Shown here piece after piece: positions 6,044 through 12,796 of a stretch of 12,796 bases of DNA. The stretch comes from Syntrophales bacterium (GTDB lineage: Bacteria; Desulfobacterota; Syntrophia; Syntrophales; UBA2210). Every line of letters starts with the position of its first letter. The stretch's first letter is position 1. The DNA lies in assembly GCA_028715865.1 (NCBI GenBank), contig JAQUQY010000022.1, positions 1-12,796 on the forward strand, read 5' to 3'. The notes under the pieces were generated by a model that was given only the letters and a program-made list of their open reading frames with translations, was not told the DNA's origin and did not search any database. Both the position numbers and the translations under genes were made by a program.

Positions 6044-7910
6044 GCTCAACAAAAAGGACCCCTCAGATTTCAAAATGCGGTTCATTGTCGCAGGATTCAT
6101 CATGTTTTTTGCCTTTACCATACTCGGGGGAAGACTCTGGTATCTACAGGTGATAAAGGGTGATGAGTTGCGGGAGCGTTCTGAGAACAACCGTATAAGA
6201 AGCCAGGAAATAAGGCCTCTGCGCGGACTGATTATTGATTCCCGCGGCATGATACTAGTTGATAACATCGCCTCCTTCGATATAGCCATCATCCCAAGTG
6301 AGGCCAAAGACCCGGCTTTTGTTGTGAGCGAGCTCAAGAGGCTTTATGAAGGAAGAAACCTGTCTTACGCCGGAAGTCCGACGCTTGATCTTGGACGCAG
6401 AAGATTCCTTCCCTTAAGCCTGGAAAGAGACGTGGCCTGGGAAAAACTCGCTCTGGTTGAGGCAAGTTCGGCAATGCTTCCAGGGATCGTAGTCGATGTG
6501 GTTCCCGTTAGAAACTATACAATGGGACCGGTTATGGCTCATGTGCTTGGCTATGTTGGAGAAATAAGCCCCGCGGAACTTAGACATCCACAGTACCGAG
6601 ACCATCGGCCCGGTGCAATCATCGGAAAATCGGGGATCGAGAGGGCGGTGGATCACTTGCTGATGGGGAAAAGCGGCGGAGAGCAGGTGGAAGTCAATGT
6701 GGCGGGACAGAAACTGAATGTGCTGGCGATGGTTGACGCGGTGCCGGGATCAAATGTGGTGACTACCCTCGACGGAGAACTTCAGCAGGTGTGCTGGGAA
6801 GCCTTCGACGGGGATGCCGGTTCGATTGTTGTCATGAATCCCCGCGACGGTTCGATCCTCGCCATGGTCAGCAAGCCTTCTTTTGATCCGAACCTTTTCA
6901 ACAGGGGCATTAAGTTCAGGGACTGGGAGGCATTCAGCAGCGACAGGATGGCGCCATTCAAAAACAGGTCCGTGGCATCCCTGTACCCGCCGGCCTCGTT
7001 ATTTAAACTAGTTGTTGCAGCCGCAGCTCTGGACCAGGGCCTTATATCAGCCGAAGATACAATTGTTTGCAGGGGAACATTTCCATTCGGGGATCGAACC
7101 TTCAGGTGCTGGAGGAGAGAAGGCCACGGAGCCCTTAATCTCAGGCAGGCAATTGTGCAGTCCTGCGATGTCTTTTTTTACACCCTTGGGCTTCAATTGG
7201 GAGTCGATACAATCGCGGAGTATGCAAGGGCCTTCGGGTTGGGAAGTCTGACGGGAATAGAGATTGCGGGAGAGAAAGAAGGGCTTGTTCCTACAAGGGG
7301 CTGGAAGCTTCAGCAATTACGGGAGCCTTGGCAGCAGGGGGAGACGGTTTCCGTTTCAATCGGCCAGGGATTTCTAGGCGCTACGCCTCTTCAACTGGTG
7401 AGGGTGTTCGCTTCACTGTCAAACGGCGGTATGCTCTATAAGCCGAGGATTCTTGATCGTATTGAATCCCCCCAGGGAGACTTGATAGAGTCTTTCCCCG
7501 CTGAGCCGATCGGACGCCTGCCTTTAAGTGCGGAACACATCAAACTTCTGAACAGTGCAATGTGGGGTGTGGTTAATGAGCCGCGGGGCACGGGGCGGGC
7601 CGCGCACAGGAAGGAACGTGATGTATGTGGAAAAACCGGCACGGCACAGGTGGTATCAATGCCCGATGATGATAAAAGCAAAGAATCAGAGATTCCCTAT
7701 CGGTTCAGGGATCACGCCCTTTTCGCCTGTTCCGTACCCTGTGAAGATCCACGCATAACCGTGTTGGTCGTTGTTGAACATGGGGGTCATGGAGGCTCCG
7801 CAGCCGCTCCCATAGCAAAAAAAGTGGTGGACTGGTACATGAAAAACAGGCCTGAAGATCCCGCATACGCAATTTTTTCTGATAAAGGGAGCATGGAGAA
7901 GCAACCATGA
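6024..7910 (+). CDS. mrdA: Peptidoglycan D,D-transpeptidase PBP2
   Basis: PBP2 is the class B penicillin-binding protein that cross-links new side-wall peptidoglycan with RodA. I choose the ATG at 6024 because GAGGAA lies seven bases upstream; this gives 628 residues. The frame is open back to 5928, but those extra residues lie inside mreD and resemble nothing. The product has a short basic tail, one membrane anchor (about residues 19-39), the pedestal region with RPLRGLIIDSRG, then the transpeptidase domain with the active-site serine in SLFK (Ser325, Lys328), the second motif SCD (from Ser380) and KTG (Lys537-Gly539). The residues around the active serine read PPASLFK, where PPGSTFK is the commoner form. 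The gene overlaps mreD by 20 bases and rodA by four. Confidence 0.96.
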   Translation: MPSRSSKLNKKDPSDFKMRFIVAGFIMFFAFTILGGRLWYLQVIKGDELRERSENNRIRSQEIRPLRGLIIDSRGMILVDNIASFDIAIIPSEAKDPAFVVSELKRLYEGRNLSYAGSPTLDLGRRRFLPLSLERDVAWEKLALVEASSAMLPGIVVDVVPVRNYTMGPVMAHVLGYVGEISPAELRHPQYRDHRPGAIIGKSGIERAVDHLLMGKSGGEQVEVNVAGQKLNVLAMVDAVPGSNVVTTLDGELQQVCWEAFDGDAGSIVVMNPRDGSILAMVSKPSFDPNLFNRGIKFRDWEAFSSDRMAPFKNRSVASLYPPASLFKLVVAAAALDQGLISAEDTIVCRGTFPFGDRTFRCWRREGHGALNLRQAIVQSCDVFFYTLGLQLGVDTIAEYARAFGLGSLTGIEIAGEKEGLVPTRGWKLQQLREPWQQGETVSVSIGQGFLGATPLQLVRVFASLSNGGMLYKPRILDRIESPQGDLIESFPAEPIGRLPLSAEHIKLLNSAMWGVVNEPRGTGRAAHRKERDVCGKTGTAQVVSMPDDDKSKESEIPYRFRDHALFACSVPCEDPRITVLVVVEHGGHGGSAAAPIAKKVVDWYMKNRPEDPAYAIFSDKGSMEKQP

Positions 7911-9019
7911 AAATCGACAGGCGGGGATTAAGCAATATCGATTGGGTTCTGCCAGTTCTGGTTTTGCTGATCTGTGCCATAGGAATAACAAACCTTTACA
8001 GTGCCGGGGCTAATCTGATAGGCGTTGGCGGAGGAACAGCCCCCTGGATAAAGCAGGTTTACTGGGTCGGTCTGGGCCTCGTTGCCATGCTGGCGTGCCT
8101 TGCCGTTGACTATAGACTGATAATCAGGTTCGGCTATATTTTATACGGCATCTCCGTCCTGCTTCTTCTGGCGGTTTTGATTTACGGCGATATGACTCAC
8201 GGTTCTCAGCGATGGCTGGCTGTGGGAGGTTTCTCCTTTCAGCCATCGGAGCTTGTCAAACTTACGTTGGTTATTGCCCTGATAAAATATGTCGATGATC
8301 GAAATGTGGGGACCTCCTTCACGATCCCGGCCCTTTTGATACCATTTATTATCTTGATGATTCCGGCATTTATGATACTCAAGCAACCTGACTTGGGAAC
8401 TGCATTTTTCCTGGTGCTTATCTTTATTTCTATTATTCTCTTCGCGGGAATAGAGAGGAGGTCTTTCATCAAGCTTTCCATTGCCGGAATGTCAGTTCTG
8501 CCGGGCCTGTGGTTTATAATGAAAGACTATCAGAAAAATCGACTGGTCACGTTTTTAAATCCGGAACGGGACCCGCTGGGAACTGGTTATCACATAATTC
8601 AGTCAATAATAGCAGTAGGATCCGGAGGTCTCCTGGGCAAGGGATATCTTAAGGGAACCCAGAGTCAGCTAAAATTTCTTCCCGAACAGCAGACTGATTT
8701 CGTTTTTTCTGTTTTTGCTGAAGAATGGGGTTTTCTTGGTGTATTAATATTGCTCATTTTGTTCTTTTCTCTTATTCTCTGGGGATTTCATGTTGCCCGA
8801 CGGGCTCGTGAATTTTCAGGCGTTCTTTTGGCCTACGGGATGACCATGATCATATTCTGGGGTGTTTTCATCAATGTTGGCATGGTGCTGGGAATTCTTC
8901 CCGTTGTGGGCATTCCTCTGCCTTTCATGAGCTACGGAGGTTCCTGCATGGTCGTTCTCATGATGGCAGTAGGTTTGATAATGAATGTGAGTATGAGGCG
9001 TTTCGTACTTCAGTCTTAG
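7907..9019 (+). CDS. rodA: Peptidoglycan glycosyltransferase RodA
   Basis: RodA is the SEDS-family inner-membrane glycosyltransferase that polymerises lipid II into glycan strands as the partner of PBP2. The 370-residue product has about ten membrane helices and the family signatures FQPSELVK (111-118), KQPDLGTA (159-166), and LPEQQTDFVFSVFAEEWG (258-275), which carries the catalytic aspartate of the TDF motif (Asp264). The C terminus has PLPFMSYGGS followed by the last helix and a basic tail. Length is normal. GGAGAA lies six bases ahead of the ATG, inside the end of the PBP2 gene, and the four-base ATGA overlap implies coupled translation. It is the last gene of the tightly packed elongasome run. 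Confidence 0.97.
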   Translation: MKIDRRGLSNIDWVLPVLVLLICAIGITNLYSAGANLIGVGGGTAPWIKQVYWVGLGLVAMLACLAVDYRLIIRFGYILYGISVLLLLAVLIYGDMTHGSQRWLAVGGFSFQPSELVKLTLVIALIKYVDDRNVGTSFTIPALLIPFIILMIPAFMILKQPDLGTAFFLVLIFISIILFAGIERRSFIKLSIAGMSVLPGLWFIMKDYQKNRLVTFLNPERDPLGTGYHIIQSIIAVGSGGLLGKGYLKGTQSQLKFLPEQQTDFVFSVFAEEWGFLGVLILLILFFSLILWGFHVARRAREFSGVLLAYGMTMIIFWGVFINVGMVLGILPVVGIPLPFMSYGGSCMVVLMMAVGLIMNVSMRRFVLQS

Positions 9020-9060
9020 TAATGCCGCAAAAAAATGAGATATCCATACCGGATTAAAAA

Positions 9061-9076
9061 TGGTACGGATTGTGCG
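9061..9076 (+). promoter_or_regulatory. Candidate sigma-54 (-24/-12) promoter upstream of the bactofilin
   Basis: TGGTACGGATTGTGCG keeps the GG-N10-GC spacing of sigma-54 promoters, with TGGTACG as a frequent -24 variant and GTGC in place of TTGC at -12. It lies between rodA and the inverted-repeat element, about 230 bases before the bactofilin start. Transcription from here would run through the repeat. The match is weaker than that at 4377-4392. Confidence 0.28.
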
Positions 9077-9089
9077 TTAAGGTTAAGCC

Positions 9090-9246
9090 TGATGGCTTCG
9101 TAAAAGTTCCGCAGGCAAGGCGGGCGAATCCTGAGGAATGAGTCGCACTTATGGTGCGTCGCAGTGACGAAGGATGAAGCCCAACGAAGCATCCGGTTAT
9201 TATGCCGGAGGCAACGCCATCCGGTAACCTTTTTACGAAGTCATCA
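9090..9246. repeat. Palindromic REP/MITE-like element, approximately 157 bp
   Basis: The element has terminal inverted repeats: TGATGGCTTCGTAAAAG at 9090-9106 and CTTTTTACGAAGTCATCA at 9229-9246, complementary apart from one mismatch and one extra A. The interior is itself imperfectly palindromic: CGCAC and GTGCG (9144-9148 and 9154-9158) form a central hairpin, and ATCCT (9128-9132) pairs with AGGAT (9171-9175). A short direct repeat CATCCGGT lies towards the right end. There is no open frame and no transposase, so any movement would depend on an enzyme encoded elsewhere. I recall very similar ends and interior sequence as dispersed repeats in Desulfobacterota genomes, which is memory and not a search result. 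Only one copy is present in this window. It separates the rodA end from the bactofilin operon. Confidence 0.75.
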
Positions 9247-9290
9247 AGCCTGAACCTGAGACCGATTGCTTCAAGGTTTTTTGACAGGAG

Positions 9291-9299
9291 AGGAAGGAG
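9291..9299 (+). promoter_or_regulatory. Ribosome-binding site deciding the bactofilin GTG start
   Basis: AGGAAGGAG lies nine bases before the GTG at 9309 and supports that codon as the start; a second GTG at 9304 is in a different frame. Confidence 0.7.
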
Positions 9300-9308
9300 T
9301 GGGGTGAC

Positions 9309-9677
9309 GTGGGGAAAAGAGACGATGAAATCAAGGCATTCCTTGGCAAGGAAACGGAATTCGGCGGCAAGCTGATTCTAAGCGGCTCGGTTCGAATTGA
9401 CGGCATTTTCAAGGGGGAAGTCTGGGGATCTGGAACGCTTATTGTGGGAAAGGACGCTTCTGTAGAAGCCACAATATCCGTTGACCGTATACAGATTTCC
9501 GGCAACGTAAGGGGCAAGCTGGAAATTAAGGAGAAAACCGAAATTACGGAAACAGGGTCATTCACCGGATCAATGAAAACCCCCCTGCTGGTCATAGGGG
9601 AGGGGGGAATTTTCGATGGGCAATGTGCAATGGGAAAGGGTGAAAAACAGGAACAGCAGATGGAGAATTCCGAATAG
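9309..9677 (+). CDS. Bactofilin (polymer-forming cytoskeletal protein)
   Basis: Bactofilins polymerise without nucleotide into membrane-associated filaments that place wall-modifying enzymes and so shape cells, stalks or helices. The 122-residue product starts with a short polar tail leading into FLGKETEFGGKLILSGSVRIDG, the usual entry to the fold. It continues as a right-handed beta-helix of about 90 residues with regular short repeats (GSVRIDGIFKGEVWGSGTLIVGKDASVEATISV, here broken by Gly and Val/Ile every few residues), ending in a polar tail. The canonical core length and a very short C-terminal tail make it a minimal bactofilin, similar in class to CcmA and BacA/BacM. The GTG start has a good ribosome-binding site. 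Its stop overlaps the start of the M14 peptidase gene by one base, so the two are translationally linked, suggesting that the filament organises that enzyme. Confidence 0.93.
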   Translation: MGKRDDEIKAFLGKETEFGGKLILSGSVRIDGIFKGEVWGSGTLIVGKDASVEATISVDRIQISGNVRGKLEIKEKTEITETGSFTGSMKTPLLVIGEGGIFDGQCAMGKGEKQEQQMENSE

Positions 9678-10621
9678 TGCATTCCATAAGGCTTTCACAT
9701 TTGTCTGTTTTTGCCGGCGTCGCATTTAAAATCCTTATTCTCTGCTGGATTGTGTTTCTGCTTCCTAACAAGGCCGTAGCCGACAGCGCCGGTCTGAAGC
9801 AAACCTGCCGTTTAATATCGGGCAAACTGGCGAGCGTTTCCTTCGAGGACTGTAACAGCGGGGGGTTGGTTGAATCTGGGGCTTTTTCCGTTCAGGGGAA
9901 GCCTATACTTCTGAAAGAGTATCATCCACTGGGAAGCCGTTTGCCACGGGCCAGGGTTCTGGTCGTGGGCGGAACACATGGGGATGAATATTCGTCCATC
10001 AGTATTGTCTTCAAGTGGATGCAGATTCTGGACATACATCATTCCGGTCTCTTCCACTGGATATTTGTTCCACTGCTGAATCCGGACGGGCTACTGCAGG
10101 AGAGATCGACCCGGACAAACGCCAGTGGAGTGGATCTTAACCGGAATATGCCCTCTTCGTTATGGTTTGAGATGGGTTATCAACAATGGTTTGAAGTGGC
10201 AGACAGAAATCCCCGTTACTATCCCGGACATTATCCATCAAGCGAGCCGGAAGCTTCCTTTCTTTCAGAGCTGATACATTATTTCGAACCCCATGCCATC
10301 ATATCAGTTCATTCTCCACTGGGACTTGTAGATTACGATGGTCCGGGCTCCCCCCCCGAGTCTCTGGGTAGCCTTGACCTGCGAAGGCTGGGCAACTTTC
10401 CGGGTACCCTGGGTAACTATGCCGGGGTTAATAAGGGAATTCCGCTGATAACGCTGGAATTGCCATCTTCGGTTCGTCTTCCTCCAGATACCGAGATATC
10501 GTCTTTATGGCGGGATCTTGTTAGATGGCTTATAGAAACAGTTCCGGTGGACACCGGAGGGAAGGGTATCTGGGTTGAAAGGGAAGACATTGAGTTGACA
10601 AGGGAACATTTCGGCAAGTAG
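9677..10621 (+). CDS. Secreted M14-family zinc carboxypeptidase, probably acting on peptidoglycan peptides
   Basis: M14 metallopeptidases hydrolyse C-terminal bonds with a single zinc ion. The 314-residue product carries the zinc ligands H101 and E104 (GGTHGDE) and H212 (SVHSP), the substrate-binding arginine in DLNRN (R156), and the general-base glutamate E261 (ITLELPSS), so it should be active. An N-terminal hydrophobic segment (about 18-29) followed by NKAVADS looks like a signal peptide cut after AVA near residue 35, placing it in the periplasm. The family includes MpaA, which cuts the gamma-D-Glu-mDAP bond, and the cell-shape enzymes Csd4 and Pgp1, which trim tripeptides to dipeptides. 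The start is a GTG overlapping the bactofilin stop, with GGAG about 11 bases upstream. The neighbours (bactofilin, YkuD enzyme) favour a wall substrate over nutrition, but the exact bond cleaved is inferred. Confidence 0.85.
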   Translation: MHSIRLSHLSVFAGVAFKILILCWIVFLLPNKAVADSAGLKQTCRLISGKLASVSFEDCNSGGLVESGAFSVQGKPILLKEYHPLGSRLPRARVLVVGGTHGDEYSSISIVFKWMQILDIHHSGLFHWIFVPLLNPDGLLQERSTRTNASGVDLNRNMPSSLWFEMGYQQWFEVADRNPRYYPGHYPSSEPEASFLSELIHYFEPHAIISVHSPLGLVDYDGPGSPPESLGSLDLRRLGNFPGTLGNYAGVNKGIPLITLELPSSVRLPPDTEISSLWRDLVRWLIETVPVDTGGKGIWVEREDIELTREHFGK

Positions 10622-10723
10622 GAAGCCGTCACCGCGAAATAAACGCTGACAATTCAGTGGGATAGCCTGGTACTGTTCTCGAAAACGTGCAGGGAAGAGA
10701 GGCATGCCGAAGGTCGTGATTGA

Positions 10724-10752
10724 TTGACAGGAGTACACGTATCTGGTATCGC
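10724..10752 (+). promoter_or_regulatory. Possible sigma-70 promoter upstream of the YkuD gene
   Basis: A perfect -35 box TTGACA (10724-10729) is followed after 17 bases by TATCGC (10747-10752), which matches the -10 consensus at only three positions. It lies in the 240-base gap between the M14 and YkuD genes. If used, it would give the YkuD gene its own transcript and would exclude the TTG at 10724 as its start codon. Confidence 0.25.
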
Positions 10753-10861
10753 CTGTATCATTTATGGTTGTTTTTCAATGTACCCGAAAAGTAATTGCTG
10801 CCGGAGCCGACCTCAGGTGTCGAAGTTGACGAGGCAGCCGGACATTAATGAGTGTAAAGAA

Positions 10862-12196
10862 ATGTTTGCGCTAAGACTTCGATCCATAACTTTTGTATTG
10901 GCGGCACTGTACGCCGTGTTTTTTATGACGCTCGAGCCTTGCCGGGCACGGGCAGATGTTTCGGAGTTTCCGGAAAAGCGGGACGGTATTCTCGTGCCCG
11001 GAGCGCTCATTGCCCTCGCCTCGAATTACGCCGTTGTTGTTGATAAGAGCGGACAGAAGATATACGCGTTCCATAGCAACGATAAAGGGATGGAGCTGCA
11101 TTTCAAGGCATCCTGTTCGACTGGAATGAACGACGGTTCAAAGGAGAGGACAGGCGACGGCAGGACGCCGGAGGGTATTTATTTTGCCACCGAACGCTAT
11201 ACCGAACGTGAGCTTTCCACTATCTACGGCCCCTTGGCATTCAATCTCAACTATCCTAACTTCATTGACAACAGGAAAGGGCGAACGGGTTACAATATCT
11301 GGATTCACGGAACCGACGCCAATCTTAGCCCGTTTCAATCCAACGGATGCGTTGTTCTGGCCAATGATGATATCATGCGGTTGTCGCGCTTCATAGAACT
11401 TAACAAGACTCCCATTATTATTCTGAATCGCGTGGAGTGGGTAAGCGAAGACGCAATCCCCCCGTCAAGAAAGGAATTGAAGGGATTCCTCGAAGTGTGG
11501 GTAAATTCCTTGAAGGCGGGACGCTTCGATGAACTATCCCGCATGTATGAGAGCGAGGAGTTAATCGACATGGCGAGTCTCAATAAAATAACCGATCGTC
11601 TGAGGTCCTGGGAATCGGATAATCTGGAGACGTCCTTCAGCGTCGATGCCGTATCCATACTTCGCCATGAACGTCACGCCGTTATAACCTTCGACCAGGC
11701 TTTATCCTTCCGGGACCGATCCTGGACGCTAGGCCACCGCATCCTTTTTCTTGGCAGGAACCAAGACAGGTGGGTCATCTCGGGAGACCACCTTCGAGAT
11801 TCGGCGTCGCCGGATCTGCTCGGCGAACAGTTGGCCATAATCGATACCATGGTCAGAATATACGCCGGCGTTGAAGAAATGATTGAGGGATGGAGGGTCA
11901 GCTGGCAATCGGGGAACATGAAGGAGTACGCTTCCTACTATACTCCCGATTTCACCGGCGGAGGAATGAATCTCAGCCGCTGGATCGCCCATAAAAAAAG
12001 AGTTGCCCGGATCAACAGGGACATTACAGTTACAATCGGTGACCTGGACATCACTCCTGGATCGCATGAGGCGAAAGTTTCTTTCATGCAGAAATATCGT
12101 TCTTCGGGGCATAGCGACGTAGGAATTAAAACCTTATATCTGAAAAAAGTAAATGACCGATGGAAAATTCGCCGTGAAGAGTGGCGGGTTCTTTAA
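10862..12196 (+). CDS. Secreted YkuD L,D-transpeptidase/carboxypeptidase with two C-terminal NTF2-like domains (Csd6-like)
   Basis: YkuD enzymes use a cysteine to act on the mDAP-D-Ala bond of peptidoglycan tetrapeptides, either cross-linking or trimming them. Starting at the ATG at 10862 gives 444 residues with a clear signal peptide (MFALRLRS, a hydrophobic core, then CRARADV with cleavage after ARA). The frame is open back to a TTG at 10724, but the extra 46 residues are Cys- and Arg-rich and would bury the signal peptide. The YkuD domain (about residues 45-195) holds the catalytic signature IHGT (His149) with SNGCVVL (Cys163). After it come two segments (about 205-311 and 333-444) that both look NTF2-like and resemble each other. 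The YkuD-NTF2 arrangement is that of Helicobacter Csd6 and Campylobacter Pgp2, which act as L,D-carboxypeptidases; whether this one trims or cross-links is not decided by the sequence. The ribosome-binding site at the chosen ATG is weak. Confidence 0.87.
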   Translation: MFALRLRSITFVLAALYAVFFMTLEPCRARADVSEFPEKRDGILVPGALIALASNYAVVVDKSGQKIYAFHSNDKGMELHFKASCSTGMNDGSKERTGDGRTPEGIYFATERYTERELSTIYGPLAFNLNYPNFIDNRKGRTGYNIWIHGTDANLSPFQSNGCVVLANDDIMRLSRFIELNKTPIIILNRVEWVSEDAIPPSRKELKGFLEVWVNSLKAGRFDELSRMYESEELIDMASLNKITDRLRSWESDNLETSFSVDAVSILRHERHAVITFDQALSFRDRSWTLGHRILFLGRNQDRWVISGDHLRDSASPDLLGEQLAIIDTMVRIYAGVEEMIEGWRVSWQSGNMKEYASYYTPDFTGGGMNLSRWIAHKKRVARINRDITVTIGDLDITPGSHEAKVSFMQKYRSSGHSDVGIKTLYLKKVNDRWKIRREEWRVL

Positions 12197-12221
12197 GCCC
12201 TGGGATAATGGAAGTGTTCGC

Positions 12222-12796
12222 GTGAAGCCAAGAAAAAAAGATAAAAAATGGACACTCATTATCATAGCGGATGCCGGCCCCCTTGCTTCTTTTCAGATTA
12301 AAAGGAGCGTTTTAAGGATAGCGGCAATAATACTTGCCGGAATTGTGTCCATAGCCGCCCTTTATCTATATTGCCTTAACGTGGAACACGGCATGGTTAG
12401 GAAGGACCTGGAACACAGGCTGGTTCTGGCTGAAAAATCCTATTACGCCAGCGCCGGGCTGCAGAAAAAACTGGCGCAACAGGTTGTTGAACTTGAAGGG
12501 GCTCTTGTCACGGCGCTCGATGAAAGCGATTCTGGAAAGGATTATCACTTTACAGCGGAATCCGGCATTGGCATGAGTGATCTTGTGATAGACAATTTCG
12601 AGGTCATTGGAGACTCTCTGGACGGCACTATACGCTTTAAGTTCCTGTTGATGAACAGGAGTTCCTCGGGTTCCTATGTTTCAGGTTACGTGTTTGTCTT
12701 ATATCGGCCTGATTATCTCAATTGGGAAACCTGGAGTATTTTCCCCATGGTTACATTAAAGGCCGGGATGCCAGAGGATCCCACCATGGGGGATCC
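12222..12796 (+). CDS. Single-pass membrane protein with short coiled coil and periplasmic domain, 3' truncated
   Basis: The frame is open to the window end, so at least 191 residues are encoded and the C terminus is missing. A GTG at 12222 with GGAAG seven bases upstream is the likely start; a nearby ATG at 12208 runs into a stop after five codons. The product has a basic N terminus of about 30 residues (KPRKKDKKW and IKRSVLR), one membrane helix (about 33-52), a short region of likely coiled coil (about 58-97, KDLEHRLVLAEKS, LQKKLAQQVVELEG), and then a beta-rich region with IDNFEV, TIRFKFLLMNRSSSG and GYVFVLYRPD. I recall hypothetical proteins of this build near bactofilin genes in other proteobacteria, but cannot name the family securely. 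It starts 25 bases after the YkuD gene on the same strand, so it is probably in that operon, and its cytoplasmic tail could contact the bactofilin while its outer part contacts the wall enzymes. Confidence 0.75.
   Translation, partial: MKPRKKDKKWTLIIIADAGPLASFQIKRSVLRIAAIILAGIVSIAALYLYCLNVEHGMVRKDLEHRLVLAEKSYYASAGLQKKLAQQVVELEGALVTALDESDSGKDYHFTAESGIGMSDLVIDNFEVIGDSLDGTIRFKFLLMNRSSSGSYVSGYVFVLYRPDYLNWETWSIFPMVTLKAGMPEDPTMGD

Noticed and set aside
10724..10861. Start of the YkuD protein at the TTG at 10724 or the ATG at 10778.
   Set aside because: These would place 28 to 46 Cys/Arg-rich residues before an otherwise standard signal peptide that begins at the ATG at 10862.
12776..12796. Inverted GGATCCC / GGGATCC pair at the window end, looking like cloning-site or vector sequence.
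   Set aside because: The coding frame runs through it sensibly (GMPEDPTMGDP, as expected after the beta-rich region), so it is most likely natural sequence at an arbitrary cut.

Overview
The window reads as a chromosomal segment from a Gram-negative, rod-forming bacterium, most likely a member of the Desulfobacterota (former Deltaproteobacteria). The reasons are the gene set and order (a membrane-anchored SurA/PpiD-like chaperone divergent from mreB, then mreC-mreD-mrdA-rodA, then a bactofilin), the sigma-54 activator, and a dispersed-looking palindromic repeat with ends like TGATGGCTTCGTAAAAG that I recall from such genomes. That assignment rests on family recognition, not on a database search.

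Layout: (1) 1-936 is the 3' part of a sigma-54-dependent activator, cut by the window start, followed by a small unrecognised gene (1041-1352). (2) A convergent minus-strand gene (1396-3018) encodes an inner-membrane-anchored periplasmic folding factor of the SurA/PpiD type that seems to lack a parvulin core. (3) From 3283 to 9019 runs the elongasome block: mreB (TTG start), a 383-base gap, then mreC, mreD, mrdA (PBP2) and rodA, the last four overlapping and surely co-transcribed. (4) 9020-9308 is an intergenic region dominated by an approximately 157-base inverted-repeat element. (5) From 9309 onward lies a second envelope module: a bactofilin, a secreted M14 zinc carboxypeptidase, a secreted YkuD-type L,D-transpeptidase/carboxypeptidase with two NTF2-like repeats, and the start of a single-pass membrane protein with a short coiled coil, cut by the window end.

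How they work together: MreB filaments, through MreC and MreD, guide the RodA glycosyltransferase and the PBP2 transpeptidase to elongate the side wall. The downstream module contains the same three protein classes (bactofilin, M14 peptidase, YkuD-NTF2 peptidase) that produce helical cell shape in Helicobacter pylori (CcmA, Csd4, Csd6), here in one consecutive gene run directly behind the elongasome operon. This is the most interesting feature of the window: a candidate peptide-trimming cell-shape module. It is inferred from domain content and synteny, not shown.

Regulation is only partly visible: a plausible sigma-70 promoter lies in front of mreB, and two -24/-12-like (sigma-54) motifs lie in the two largest gaps, in front of mreC and in front of the bactofilin. 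No tRNA, rRNA, CRISPR array, insertion sequence or convincing rho-independent terminator was seen.
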